From positions 434,001 to 498,000 of the forward strand of contig JANUWF010002014.1 of the NCBI GenBank assembly GCA_026120185.1: a DNA stretch of 64,000 bases, written 5' to 3'. A model generated the notes under the pieces. The model made no database searches and was not told the origin of the DNA. It worked only from the letters and a program-made list of their open reading frames with translations. Shown here in pieces: positions 1-12,039 of this stretch; within the stretch, counting starts at the first letter, position 1; every line of letters starts with the position of its first letter. The translations under genes were made by a program, and so were the position numbers. The DNA is from Voacanga thouarsii (Eukaryota; Streptophyta; Magnoliopsida; Gentianales; Apocynaceae).

Positions 1-535
1 TGCCTAAACTCATAGGTACAAAGTTCTTGGCCGAGTAGAAGTTGGAAGATACAAAAACTCCACAGATTTCCAAAAACCGTGTAGAAAAAATCAAGCACCG
101 CCTTAGCTCCAGGGCACAGCTGGCGCCGCCTTGGCTCTCGCAGCCGGTGCCGGTTGTGTTCTGCTTTTCTACTTGTTCGTCGATTTTTCTTCGAACTTTG
201 CACAATGTGTTCTAGAATGCAGCTGGTGCCGCCTTGACTCTTGGAGCCGGTGCCGGTTCCATTCCGTTTTGCTCTATTTCACCAATTTTTCTGTCGCTTC
301 AAAGTTTGTTTCAACAGTGCATGATCGGTGCCGGTTCTAGAGCCATAGCCGATACCACCTCTCCTCTGTTTTGCAACGTTTTTGTTTCGTTTTACCCTAA
401 AAATCTAAAATAAAGAACAAAATACATTTCCAAGGGTAAAAGCTCAAATATAAAGGAATATGACTAGTTATTGAACAAAATATATCACAAATGAACCTTA
501 AATAACTAGGAAAAATATGACTAATTTAGCATCTA

Positions 536-538
<3 letters not shown>
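1..538 (-). mobile_element. Truncated Athila-like LTR (element K)
   Basis: The right end reads as the reverse complement of the LTR head seen in the other Ty3 elements here: TGATAG at the terminus (533-538), then the conserved block with AATAACTAGTCATATTCC (about 420-530). The left part carries two GC-rich blocks with GGTGCCGG cores (around 118-150 and 228-258). The LTR is cut by the window edge, so its inner end and its TSD cannot be seen. It probably belongs to the same minus-strand element as the gag remnant at 1870-3026, as its 3' LTR. That link is inferred from orientation and spacing only. Confidence 0.72.

Positions 539-568
<30 letters not shown>
537..568. repeat. (CA)16 microsatellite at LTR edge
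   Basis: Sixteen perfect CA units begin at the last two bases of the LTR terminus. The array occupies the place where the polypurine tract complement would lie in a minus-strand element. Confidence 0.95.
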
Positions 569-569
<1 letters not shown>

Positions 570-1869
570 TGTGCCTTAAAACTCTACCATACTTCAACCC
601 CTACAATTTAATTTCAAATAAGCATTCACCACATTCAACAACATAAAGTAGAATTTAATAGCCACCAAAAATAGAGAACAGCTTCACAAAAGCTGTGTCC
701 ATAGTACTAAAAACTCAACACAATTACGAAATTCCCAAAATCAAACGAGATATAAAATACAATTCAAATTGCATTCCACCTCACTACTCAAGCTTCTAAA
801 ATGAATTACACATTTTCAACAACCCATGACATGTACATTACCCTTGAAAAACCATCAGTAGACCGTAAACAACATTAAAAAAAGCACATTGATAAACAAA
901 GCTCACTACCACTAGTTATTCATCAAGCAATCATTTACATCAATGTTATCTAAGCAACAACAATTAAAAATCCCCTTAGATTCCAATAATTTAATTGACA
1001 ATTAAACCATACACATAAGCTAAAATCAAGAGGGGTAAAGAAAGTAGTACCATCAAAGGTTTAGCGCGACGGGGTTTACTGCAAGCTACATAAGGCCTTT
1101 GAAGTACCTCCATCTCTAACAATTGATCAAATCATGTGAAGGGTAGTGGCGAGTGGCAGAGACACGAAAAGGTTGAATTTTTTTTTGTGGGTAACTAGAA
1201 ATATGAAGAGACCGAGAGGTTATAGGACTGTGAAATGAGGAAAAATAATGAGGGAATTAGAAGAAATTGAAGATAGGTAATAGATGGGCTATGACTGGTG
1301 CTAAGGAGGTGGACAAAAAAGCAACGCGAAGAGAGAAAATTGTGTGAAAAAATGAACTGCACAATCTGATTTATCATAAATGTGACCCTAATCGGTGTCA
1401 ATTCATTCTGTAACAGATGCCGGTTAAAGTATAGAATGCTAGTCGATTGCACCCAATGACATTCTTTGTTTCAAATGATATAACTAGCATCAATTTAGTA
1501 TAATAATAGGTGCTAGGTGTTTCTAGTATCTTGATGCTTTAATGTCACTGAATAAAACGACGCATGTTGTTTTCAGTACCTGTACAAAACTAAAAATCTC
1601 TTTGTTCTTTTCTATAATTTTCTACTTTTTTCTTATTTTTTCTCGTACTAAAAATAAACCAACATAAAAATATCAATAAAAACACATCACAATTCAAGCT
1701 AAATCAAACCAACATAAGTAAAGCAACAAGTTCAAATTCAACATTCTAAATTCATAACAACCAAGCCTAAATAAAAAACACACCAAAAGGAATTAAAATT
1801 TTAAATGCAAAAGAAAAGCATAAAGGAAGTTGTTCGTAAGCAGCAAAAGTAACATAAGATAAAGATCAA
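569..1869. other. Non-coding internal spacer of element K
   Basis: AT-rich sequence without a credible ORF. It lies between the presumed 3' LTR and the gag remnant of a minus-strand element. A short GC-containing patch near 1370-1450 has GGTGTCAATTC and GATGCCGGTT, resembling the motif found in the LTRs. I see no RNA gene or other element in it. Confidence 0.5.
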
Positions 1870-3026
1870 TTCTTTCCATACTCATCACGTGGATTGGCCT
1901 CCGTATTTCCTGAAAGAGTGCCATTTTATCTATCAATCAAAATCATTGCAATATTCCAATTTATCCTTCAATGGTATGGATAGATTCTTCTTGATTGCAC
2001 ATGGAGACCTCGACTCCTTAAAAGCGCAAGTTGATAAAGGAGACCAACTTAGCTACCAAATCTTCTAATAATGGCTTTTGTGGGTATTAAGGAGGATAAG
2101 GTGCATGATAGGAAAGAGGTGCTTGAGGCCTAATCATTGGACATGCTTGAACACCTCAAGAAAATGACTGGCCTTATCCTTGATTGCTCCATGAGAAGTT
2201 TGGATGATTACGCCAACTCAAATTGTAGGTATTCTAGTAGGGGTTGTTGCTTTGATGTGCATTTCCCACGTTGTCCACTTGTTCAAAAGATTGATCATTA
2301 GTCACTCCAATATATTGGCATTCATGGTTTGGCTGACCGCCTCTATAAAAGTCACAACACATAACTTGGGCTTGAGGATTTATATTCATATTCTTAATCT
2401 TCTTGGTAAGGGCTTCTAACTTTACTTCTATAGCTTCCACTGCATCAATACTATGCATCCCTTAAATATGAGTCCTAGGCTTCAAATTACCATATGAATA
2501 GCTATTCATTGCTAGACTCTTATTCAAATCCCTCAGCTCTTGTAGTGTCCTGGTTGACGTTGAACCACCAGAAGATGAATCCAAAAAGTTTCTTAGTAGC
2601 AAAGTTCAACCCATTATGGAAAGTTAGAATTTTAAATCCTAAGTCTAATCTGTGGTGTGGACACTTGCTCAACAATTCATTCCAATATTCCCAATAGTCA
2701 TACAAATTTTTAGTTTCTAATTGAACAAAAGAAAAGATGGAATTCCTAATTTTGGCGGTTCGAGCTTAACAAAAGTATGTTGTGTGAAACTTCTATGATA
2801 AATCGTCCCATGTAATGATCAAACCAAGAGGCAAGGATTTAAGCCATGATGTAGCTTTATCTCGAAATCAAAATGGGAAGATCCTTAATCTTATTCTAGC
2901 TTTAGATACACCATTCAACTTCAAAGAGTCAAAGATCTCAAGGAAGCTCGCAATATGCACATTAGGATCATCATCAGGTAGTCTATCAAAAAGAATATTC
3001 TACTGCACCATTTGGATAAATGAGGG
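1870..3026 (-). pseudogene. gag: Athila-like Ty3 gag remnant (element K)
   Basis: Gag packages element RNA into virus-like particles. Read on the minus strand, 3026 downward gives the core-domain motif FIQMVQ followed by a decayed Retrotrans_gag-like stretch. Positions 2318-2356 give a zinc-knuckle relic, CDFY-RGG-Q-PNHE-C, in which the second Cys is Tyr and the His is Gln, so it could not bind zinc normally. After it comes a Pro-rich tail (APYPPLIPTKAIIEDL-like, with frameshifts) near 1870-2230. Stops and frameshifts are frequent. Element A is inserted at the 5' end of this remnant (TSD GAGGG), and I could not find convincing gag sequence continuing beyond 11005. Confidence 0.8.
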
Positions 3027-4749
3027 TGATAGGGGTTGAAATCATCATTGTTTTCTTAGTTATTTGAGACTAATTTGAGACACTTTTAATAGAATAACTA
3101 GTCATATTCCTTCATATTTGATATTTCACTTATAAAAATACTTTTCTGAAATTTTATGCAAAAATAGGTTAAATTTGGAGCTAATTGTGTATTTGTGCAG
3201 TCCAAACCCAGCACCAGGCCAAAAAGATGGACCTTGCACCGGTTCTCTACTATAAGAACAAAGGTACGTAGAAAAAAGGAAGTAGAGGAACACAATTGTA
3301 ATTAGAAATTGGGAAGGTTAAGAAAACAAAAGGCTCAAACAAAAGTCACGGCTCGGAGACTCAACCAAAAAAAAAAAGGCAACCAAAAAAAGAACGAAGT
3401 TCGGTGGGCCAAAAAGAATAAAGCAAAAGAAGACAAAGAACAAAATGGTGGGCCCGCATTCAGCAAAAACGACAGCAAAAAGAAAGTGCAATTTCGGTGG
3501 CTTTTTGGTTGAGCAATAAATGGAGAGAGAGAGAGAGCGCTTAGTGTGAGGCTTAGTCATTGGCTCATCTGCGGCTTAATTGAGCTGATGCAAGGAAAAG
3601 GAAGAAGTTGACTGCGGGGGGCTTGGTGCGGATCAGTCAGCAGCTCAGTAATGAGCCGACAGCAGCTGGATTTCGGCAACTTCTGCAATTTCACGACTCG
3701 AATAGCTTTTAGTGGCTTGGTCAATTCAAGCCAATTTCAGTCCAAATAAACAGAATGTCTTCAGTGCATATGACAAGGAATTCTCAACTTCACAATTTAA
3801 AGGTGTTGGATAACTTTATTTTTTTTAGAATTTTATTAAGAAAATTGCTAATCCTTTTTGGTTTTGGAATTTTTGGGATTACCTCATCTTTACTTAGGAT
3901 TCATTTAGGGACTTTGTAAGCCTATAAATAAAGACCAGTTACATTAGAAAAAGGGGGTGCACAATGTAGAGCTTAGATATATTTTTTAGAGTGCATCACT
4001 AATATCATCTCTAGAGGAATTACTCAAGGAGCATTGATTCTTGGAGGAGTTTTCATTAGAAATTGAAAAGCTTGTCTATAAGTATTTATCTCTATCCTTT
4101 GTTTTCTTTTTCTTGAACAATGATGATTTTAATTCATTAATTGTATTTAGATATTATTCTTGGATTTATAATTTTGAGTTAATTTAGTTCTTTGATTGAT
4201 TAATTATTTTCTTTGGTATTTGGTTACTTGATTTCATTGGGTATTGCTGTGAGTTCTTCTAATTGGTTTTGACTCAACGATATTAGGAGTTTCGTTGCAT
4301 TGATTTTGTATTTGTTAAATGTTGATAGATTGACAAACGAAGTGGAATTTACCTAAGTAAATTCATGATTTGACAAACAATTGAATTTCACTATGCATTC
4401 CTTCACGATGCGAATATAATAATTAATTGAGAGAATTTCTAATTGATTCATTATCATGTTTTCTAGGATAATTATCTAACTTGCATAAACTTACATCCTT
4501 TTGTTGTATATATTTATTTATTTTTCTTTTTATTATTTTTGCACTTTATTTTGGTTGGTTAAATAATGAATGAAAAGTGATTAGCGTGTACGTGTTCCTT
4601 TATAGATCGATACTCGTTAATTCCCTATACTATGCTTGCGATGAGTATACTTGTTCACATGTGTATTTTGAGATTAATGTTTTAATAAAAACTTGATTAA
4701 GTGATGGATTTAAAATTGATGATTTCATATATCCAAAATCTACGCATCA
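3027..4749 (+). repeat. 5' LTR of element A
   Basis: It starts TGATAGGGGTTGAAATCATC and ends TACGCATCA, giving the inverted termini TGAT...ATCA. It has the conserved head (3027-3150), the GC-rich motif (3207-3243), a TATA box at 3923-3930 and a GATCGATACTCGTTAATTCC block near 4606-4625. It is 1723 bp, about 229 bp shorter than the 3' LTR; the missing part lies near 4325-4345. Confidence 0.9.
3923..3930 (+). promoter_or_regulatory. TATA box of element A 5' LTR
   Basis: TATAAATA lies about 900 bp into the LTR. The same motif occurs at the equivalent place in the 3' LTR (9943-9950) and, inverted, in the B LTRs (25758-25765 and 30810-30817). Shared position across copies supports a Pol II core promoter. 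Confidence 0.6.
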
Positions 4750-4754
4750 AGTTT

Positions 4755-4773
4755 TTGGCGTCGTTGCCGGGGA
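4755..4773 (+). other. Primer-binding site, tRNA-Asp type
   Basis: TTGGCGTCGTTGCCGGGGA starts five bases after the LTR. It differs by one base from the TGGCGCCGTTGCCGGGGA complement of plant tRNA-Asp used by Athila-type elements (recalled from family knowledge). Confidence 0.85.
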
Positions 4774-4776
4774 ACA

Positions 4777-6241
4777 TAATGTGTACGAATTTGGGTATAA
4801 AAAATCATATAAAAATAAGCATATTCCCAATTAAGTTTAAATTAAAACATTAACACCAAATTACACATATGAGCAAGCGTACTTATTATTAAGCATAGCA
4901 TATGGTTTAAAACGAGTATCGATCCTTAAGGAACAAGTATGCAATAATCACTTTTCTTTCATTGTTTAACTGACTCAATAAAGTGAAAAAGAATAAAAAG
5001 GAAAATAAAATAAAAAAAAGAATATATACGTGTCAAGGATAGAGAATTATGTAACTCAAACCATTATTTTGACAAACACGACCTTAAAGTACCCAATCAT
5101 TATCATAACTAATCATTCTCTTGGCATTATAAAGGATTAAGATAGATTCACTTCTTTTCCAATCCATGAAATCACTATCTTCTAGACAAATTAGCATCAC
5201 ATATCCTGTCTCAGCTAATTCACCCAAAAGATGCATTAAACACAATCCTTGATTAAATCCCCATATCCTGGTAGACATCAATTAACCTTTAATTACTCAG
5301 TTCTTAGCAATTAACCCCTTTTCCAAGCAAGTTAATAGATAAAAAATTTGAAATTAATGAATTGAGACCACCATCAACCCCTTTTCCAAGCAAGTTAATA
5401 GAAAGAAACAACAAATTAATCTCGTAATCAGCATGAGTAATTAAATTCCAAGAATAACAATCAATTAATCAAGAGATCAAAGTAACTCTAAAAATCATGA
5501 ATACCGAAAACAATGTCAAATTACAATAAAACAATTAATACATCATTGTTCAAGAAAAGAAAACAAAGTTAAAAGAAAGCACTCATAGACAAGCCTCCTT
5601 TTTCTTCCTTCGTAGACTCTCTTATACAATCCTCCTTAATTTTGAGTGATTTTTTTGTTTTGCTCCTCGAATTCATCCATTTGACTTGTGTTTTCCATCT
5701 ATTTATAGCCTTTAGAAGTGCATAAACTCGTCCCTCTAGGGTTTTTGGCCGAATAGAAGTAGGAAAATATCAAAACTCTGAAAATTGCCAAAAACGCCCA
5801 CAAAAATCAAGACACCGCCTCTGTACCAGTACACAGCCGGTGGTGCTTATTCTGCCTAGGGCCGGCACCGATTGCATTCTGTCTCTCTATTTGTTCGTCG
5901 ATTTTTCTTGATTTTCATGCCAAGCTCTTCCAAGTCGTAGTTGGCACCGCCTCTGGGTTCCCAAATGGCGCCTGCTGTGTTCTGTTCAACCCCTGTTTCG
6001 TCGATTTTTCATTGCCTCGAAGTGCGTGCTAGCAGCATGTGGCCAGCACTGCCTCTTGCCTGTTTAGCGATGATTTTTGCCTTATTTTACCACTAAAATA
6101 TGAAATAATGCAAAAAAAAAAAAAATACCTTTTCAAGGATAAAATCTCAAATATGAAGGAATATGACTAGTTATTGCACAAAATGTATTACAAAATGGCC
6201 TCAAATAACTAGGTAATATATGACTAATTTAGACCCTATCA
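4777..6241 (-). mobile_element. Solo LTR M inside element A
   Basis: Read on the minus strand it begins TGATAGGGTCTAAATTAGTC at 6241 and ends in CATTA at 4777, matching the LTRs of element B but shorter (1465 bp). No internal region or second LTR accompanies it, so it is a solo LTR left by LTR-LTR recombination. The imperfect TSD GAACA (4772-4776) / AAACA (6242-6246) supports the ends. GC-rich motifs lie at 5830-5880 and about 6038-6055, with an inverted TATA near 5699-5706. It sits three bases past the PBS of A. Confidence 0.82.
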
Positions 6242-6644
6242 AAACAGTATCATGAAAGCTTGGATATTGTTGATTTAACCATGTTTATTTATTTATATGT
6301 CTATATATGTAAACATGTATATACGTTCCATGTATGAATTAGTGCCATATTTTGTTATTTGTATAATTGTATTTTAATTTCACTATATGTTGTAAATATA
6401 TAAATAGGTAGATACATGTTACTCATTACTAACTTATTTTTGTATGTTTGTATATATTGTATATTTAGTTAATTAATTTTAATAACATAATGTTAATGTG
6501 AAATATGTGTACTAATTGTATTTTTAATTTGATGATTTTTATGTCTATAATTTGGAGTTAATACTAACTCTTTTTATTTTCAGGTTTAGACTTTTGCTGA
6601 CACAATATTTTAGATGGACTGAATGTAGGTTATTTTATTTCTTT

Positions 6645-6776
6645 ATATAAATATATATATATATATATATTGTAGTTTAATGTTTAATTTATGCATTCTT
6701 ATTTTACATGTATTGTGCCCACGCATTCACTTAGGATTATTTTTAATTATGTGTTGCTTTTGTTTTTAGATTAAAA

Positions 6777-6808
<32 letters not shown>
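6645..6808. repeat. (AT)n microsatellites
   Basis: Two AT arrays, about 6645-6670 and 6779-6808, lie in the element A internal region. A related AT array is at 29183-29223 in element B, the other family member. Confidence 0.9.
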
Positions 6809-6812
<4 letters not shown>

Positions 6813-7863
6813 TTTGATTTGGTTTTGTACTGTATTCATGCATTCCATGAGGATAGCTTTTATTTATTATTATTTTCTAAAATAAATTCACCAAAAAAAG
6901 AGGTGTCAGAGCTGACCTAGTGCCAGACCAGAAAATGGCCCTAGCTCCGGCCAACTCTGCCTAACAGAAACTGCACAAAAAAAAAAAAAAAAATCCTTTC
7001 TCGTTTGTTTCCTTAATCTTTTTCTTTTCTTCCCAGATTCTTCCTATTTTGTCTTTTCTTCCTCTTTTTTTTTTCTTTTGCTTTTCTTGTGTGTTTCTCT
7101 TGTTTGTCTTGTTCTTCTATTTTTCTTTTTTCTTTGATTTTTTTCCTATTCCCCCATAATGATACATTTGTTTCTCTATTTTTCACTCCTTCCCTTCATC
7201 TGTGTCTTCCCATTTTTCTTTTGCACCCTATTCTTCTTCTTCTTCTCCTTCAATAAATTATCCCCCAAGAATTCAAGGTTGTAAAGCTCACATATTGGGG
7301 AATACATTGGTGGAGAAACTCTCTTCATGTTAAAAGATAATTTATCCTCTTGAATATTTTAGCATGTTGTATATGTATTTTTAAGGAAAAATTCACTGGA
7401 CATGGACATATATTTGTTGAGTTTATTCGGTGGTGGAAAAATGCATAGAATGGATTGTGAGTTTTGTGATTCTTCTCAAAGTTATCTACGCATTTTTCTG
7501 AAATTTTTGCAAATATGGAAATCTTGGCCTCCTTGTGATATTTTGATGTAATGATCGAAGTTGGTTGACATTATGCTTTTGATATCTACGTTGGATACTC
7601 TTCTTCTTTTTCTTGAGCATCAAAAGGTTAGAAAAGTTCTTCACTAATAAGAGAACCATTTGCAAAGTGTGAGATAAGAAGGACTCTACTTCGAGGAGGA
7701 CTTAAAGTCTTATATCGCTGGCAATAATTCTTCCAACTTCTTGAAGGATAAACTTCTCTTATCTTGGAGCTAATCTGTACTTGGGGAGTATTGCTTAAAC
7801 TTTCTACTCTTTTATCATTTTTGATCCTATTAGAGCTGTTTTCTTGTGTTTATTTTTGGTCAA

Positions 7864-7896
7864 TGAGGACATTGTCTAGTTTAAGTCTGGGGGAGT
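7864..7896 (+). other. Internal polypurine-like motif (A)
   Basis: The string reads TGAGGACATTGTC followed by TAGTTTAAGTCTGGGGGAG. It closely resembles the terminal polypurine tract region at 9015-9048 (TTGAGGACAAG ... TTTAAGTATGGGGG). The same internal copy occurs in I (16213-16247) and, inverted, in D (22452-22488) and B. Confidence 0.55.
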
Positions 7897-9033
7897 AGTT
7901 TGGTGATATTCTTGGTCCAAGTTTTGATTAATTATCTTAATGTTTTCTTGTTGTTGAATTATTTTGGAAAAATTCTGAACTTTGGAAAAATTTTGCCATC
8001 TTGGAGAAATTTCTTTGAAAATCATGAAATTTGAAACTATGAAGATTTGAAACTAAATTGAGTTTATTTGTTTATAATGAAGTCATGACTTTCTTTTTTA
8101 CTTTAGATATGGGTTTATCATTTTTTATGATTGATTTTATTTAAAAAAGTAAACTTGTGTATTAAGTTGGATTTTGCTAAGTCTTGAGAATTTATGTTAA
8201 CCTTGGTTGTATTTGGTATTTGAGTTTTGTTTTATTCTTTGAGTTTGAATATATGTGATGTGATGAAATATGGGAAGGGTTGTTGATTAATTCTTGTATT
8301 ATAGATTTAAAATTTGCTTGACTTTGAGTTTTGAATAAGGAATGCGAGGAAAAAAATTAAGTTGAAAAAAAATGTGAGATGAAAAAAAAAATGATTTGAA
8401 AAAAAAAATGTGAGAGGGAAAGAATTGACTTGAAAAAAAAAAACTCTTATTTTTAATCTTTGAAGACCTTGTGCTGAAAAGGGGGTCAATATAGGGAGAA
8501 GTAGTAAGTGTATTTGGTGCACTCTCTTGAGGCTATCCCGAGGTAAAAAGGTAAGAAAGAGCAAAGAAAAAATATGTTCAAAAATTGGTGATGACTATAA
8601 AGGGGGCCAATACGGTGTGTGAAAAGAAATACATGCACTTGAGGCTATCAATTCCCAAAGTCATAGAAAAGAAGAAGAAGAAGAAGAGTGGAGTGTTTAA
8701 CTTGTTTCACTAACTCGAGTTTTGTAAATTCGAGTTTATAACGCTTGAATTGGTTAAATGGCTTGACTTGTATGATTTATGTTATCTATGTTTTTGCTTG
8801 AGTAGTGGAATAATTTCCTTTTACTAGACATAAGCTTGTTTAACTTAACTTTGATGGCCTTGGGATTATTTGATTTAATGCATGAGTTTACAAAGGTTTT
8901 TAATGGGTGAATGAATGACAATATTTTATCTAAGGTTGAAAAAAAATTATGGCTTTGTTATGGATGAATACGAAAAGAAATAAATTGTTTTGAGTGCTAT
9001 GTTTAAGTATTTACTTGAGGACAAGTAAAGATT

Positions 9034-9048
9034 TAAGTATGGGGGTAT
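9034..9048 (+). other. Polypurine tract of element A
   Basis: TTAAGTATGGGGGTAT directly precedes the 3' LTR start TGATAG. In this family it is the plus-strand DNA synthesis primer. Confidence 0.8.
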
Positions 9049-11000
9049 TGATAGAGGTTAAAATCATCGTTGTTTTCTTAGTTATTTGAGGCTAATTTGA
9101 GACACTTTTAAAACAATAACTAGTCATATTCTTTCATATTTGATATTTCACTTATAAAAATACTTTTCTAAATTTTATGCAAAAATAGGTGAAATTTGGA
9201 GCTAATTGTGTATTTTTCCAGTCCAGACCCAGCACCAGGCCAAAAAGATGGACCTAGTGCCAGTCCTCTACTGGAAGAACAAGTAGGCACAAAAAAGAGG
9301 AAATAGAGGAACACAATTGCAATTTGAAATTGGGAAGGAAAAGGAAACATTGGCTCAAACAAAAGTCACAGCTCGGTGGCTCAACCAAAAGAAAAGCAAC
9401 AAAGAAAGAAAGAAATTTGTTGGGCAAAAAAAAAATAAAGTAAAAGAAGACAAAGAACAAAATGGTGTGCCCGCATTCAGCAGAAAGGAAAAGAAAAGGA
9501 AAGTGCAATTTTGGTTGCTCTTTGGCAAAGCAACAAACGAACTAAAACGCAGAGAGAGCTCAGTGTGTGGCTCAATCATTAGCTTATCTGTGGCTCAATT
9601 AAGTCGATGCAAGGAAAAGGAAGAAGTTGATTGCTGGTGGCTTGGTGCGGCACAATCAGCGGCTCAGTTATGAGCCAACATCAACTGGATTTCGGCAGCT
9701 TCAGCAATTTCACAGCTCGGATGGCTTTTAGTGGATTGGTTAATTGAAGTTAGTTTCAGTCCAAATAAATAGAATGTCTTCAGTGCATACGACAAGGAAT
9801 TCTCAACTTCACAATTTAAATGTGGTGAACATCTTTATTCTTTTTAGAATTTTATTAGGAAAATTACTAACCCTTTTTTATTTTGGATTTTTTTTGCATT
9901 ACTTCTTCTTTACTTAGGATTCTTTTAGGGACTTTGTATCCCTATAAATAAAGGCCCATTACATTAGAAAAAGGGGTGCACAATGTAGAGCTTAGATATA
10001 TTTTTTAGAATGCATCACCAATATTTTCTCTAGAGGAATTGCTCAAGGAGCATTGATTCTTGGATTAGTTTTCATTAGAAATTGAAAAGCTTATCTATGA
10101 GTATTTATCTTTTTCATTTTTTTTCTTTTTATTGAACAATGATGATTTTAATTCTTTAATTGTGTTTAGATATTATTCTTGGATTTATGATTTTGAGTTA
10201 ATTCAGTTCTTTGATTGATTAATTATTTTCTTTGGTATTTGGTTATTGATGCAATTTCTTCTAATTGACTTTGACACAACGATGTTTGGAGTTTCATTGC
10301 ATTGATTTCATAGTTATTAAATCTTGATGGATTTGAATGACGAAGTTAGGATTTTAGAACTAAGTGATCAAAAGTTACGTTAATTTCACCTTAACATAAG
10401 GGTTTTAGCTAATTTCATATTTTTAAGGAATTGAGATTCATGCATGTTTTGGTTAGGATGGCTTGATTGACAAATCTGCTAATTGAATCAATATATGAAT
10501 GATGAGCTTAGTGCTTGTTTTGATTATGTTAGCTTGATTGACATATCTATTAATATGAATCCAAATATAGGATTCCATGGAATGACAAATGAAGTGGAAT
10601 TTGCCTAAGTAAATTCATGACTTGACAAATGATTGAATTTTACTGTGCATTCCTTTATGATGCCAAGATGATAATTAATTGAGAGAATTGCTAATTGGTT
10701 CATTATCATGTTTTCTAGGATAATTGTCTAAATTGCATAAATTTACATCCTTTAGTTGTATATATCTCTTTATTTTTCTTTTTATTATTTTCCACTTTAT
10801 TTTGGTTAGTTAAACAATGAATGAAAAGTGATTAGTGTGTACTTGTTCTTTTGAGGATCGATACTCATTAATTCCCTATACTATGCTTGTGATGAGTATA
10901 CTTGCTCACATGTATATTTTAGGATTAATGTTTTAATAAAAACTTGATTAAGGGATGGATTTAAAATTGATGATTTTATATACCTAAAATTTACGCATCT
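9049..11000 (+). repeat. 3' LTR of element A
   Basis: It starts TGATAGAGGTTAAAATCATC and ends TACGCATCT, with the TSD GAGGG directly after. It is 1952 bp. The TATA box is at 9943-9950 and the GC-rich motif at 9223-9262. It keeps a stretch near 10340-10575 that the 5' LTR lacks. Confidence 0.9.
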
Positions 11001-11609
11001 GAGGGCATCAATAGCAAAGTAGGAGCCTCTTATATTTAATCATTTTTCTTCAAGGATGCATTTATAATCTTTTGACTTGAGCACTTTTTTTTCCCCCTTT
11101 CTTCTTCTTGGAATATTTTGCATTTCTACTTTTTACCCTTTTTCCTTTTGCTCTTTTTTCTTTTCACATATTACATTTCGTCATAGGACATGCTCTTTGC
11201 ATTCCTAGAGCCTTTTTTCTCCTCACTTTGGTAGGTGCATTGAACAACCTATCTCTTGTTCTTACATGCTTTTGAATTAAAGAATATAATAAACAAATGG
11301 GGTTTGTATAACATAATATAACAAATAAATAAATAAATGGGGATGCCAGAAAATTAGAGATAAACCAACAATCCACACTCTATATTTCATCACACCATTC
11401 TCATCGCTTCCCTAAGAATCAAGCTTCACAACATTTACTTCTCAAGACTTAGCTAATGTCATGCCTAATATATAGGTATACATAAAATCAACCCTCCTAG
11501 AAAAGTTATAAGTAGAATTTCCAAACAAAAAGATAAATAATAGCTCTACCAAACTAGCACATATTATCCTGTATACCAAAAAGTGTTGACAATTAGCCCC
11601 AAAATGCAA

Positions 11610-11676
11610 TACACACACACACACACACACACACTCACTCACTCACTCACTCACACACACACACACACACACACAC

Positions 11677-11710
<34 letters not shown>
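11610..11710. repeat. Compound (CA)n(CACT)n(CA)n(CT)n(CA)n microsatellite
   Basis: About 100 bp of CA repeats interrupted by CACT and CT blocks. The Cys/Val-rich minus-strand frame across it is an artefact of the repeat. Confidence 0.95.
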
Positions 11711-11987
11711 TAATAATAAATAAATAAATAAACAAAAATTAGCCCTAAAAAATTCTCATTTGCCCAAAATATTAGAAAATGCCAAGGATAATTAATTAAA
11801 AGCTTGAAAAGAATATTACTCTACCCATCCCCCATACTTAAATTGGGAAACGGCCAAAAACTAAACATGAATAACATATCCAATATGATTAAAAGGATCA
11901 AATTGGAGAAAAAAATAAGTAGTACTCCCCGAGTGTAACTTGAAGGTCAACTTTCCCAAAACATGGTTGCTACAAAATTTTGATGCA

Positions 11988-11989
<2 letters not shown>

Positions 11990-12036
<47 letters not shown>
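11990..12036. repeat. (AG)n microsatellite
   Basis: An uninterrupted array of roughly 23 AG units. Confidence 0.95.

Positions 12037-12039
<3 letters not shown>

Larger units (their letters stand above)
6247..9033 (+). other. Non-coding internal region of element A
   Basis: No protein domain is readable on either strand. The content is AT repeats, T-rich and A-rich runs, and one GC-rich patch (6901-6965). Sequence near 7290 (GGGGAATACATTGGTGGAG) matches element B inverted near 28790. A polypurine-like motif at 7864-7896 is followed by ~1.1 kb that is conserved in I and, inverted, in B and D. The Lys/Phe-rich frames around 8307-8564 come from poly-A runs and are not genes. Confidence 0.75.
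3027..11000 (+). mobile_element. Non-autonomous Ty3/Athila-like LTR element A
   Basis: The element has two long direct repeats (3027-4749 and 9049-11000), a tRNA-Asp-type PBS just inside the first and a polypurine tract just before the second. Its TSD is GAGGG (3022-3026 and 11001-11005). The internal region has no gag or pol, so movement must have depended on proteins from another element. Its internal sequence matches element B in opposite orientation, making A and B two copies of one family. Minus-strand solo LTR M is nested inside. The last base of the 3' LTR is T where the 5' LTR has A. Confidence 0.9.

Noticed and set aside
422..538. CRISPR-like or regulatory array from the recurring ~120-bp block
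   Set aside because: The copies are dispersed at LTR ends, kilobases apart and in both orientations; they are LTR heads.
9317..9673. 118-codon frame in the 3' LTR of A
   Set aside because: It is within U3 of an LTR and not preserved as one frame in the 5' LTR copy (3309-3512 only).
11006..11060. Continuation of K gag to the right of element A
   Set aside because: The minus-strand reading gives no sequence resembling the gag stretch that precedes FIQMVQ in related elements.
11442..11642. 66-codon minus-strand frame with CVCVCV run
   Set aside because: It is created by the CA microsatellite.
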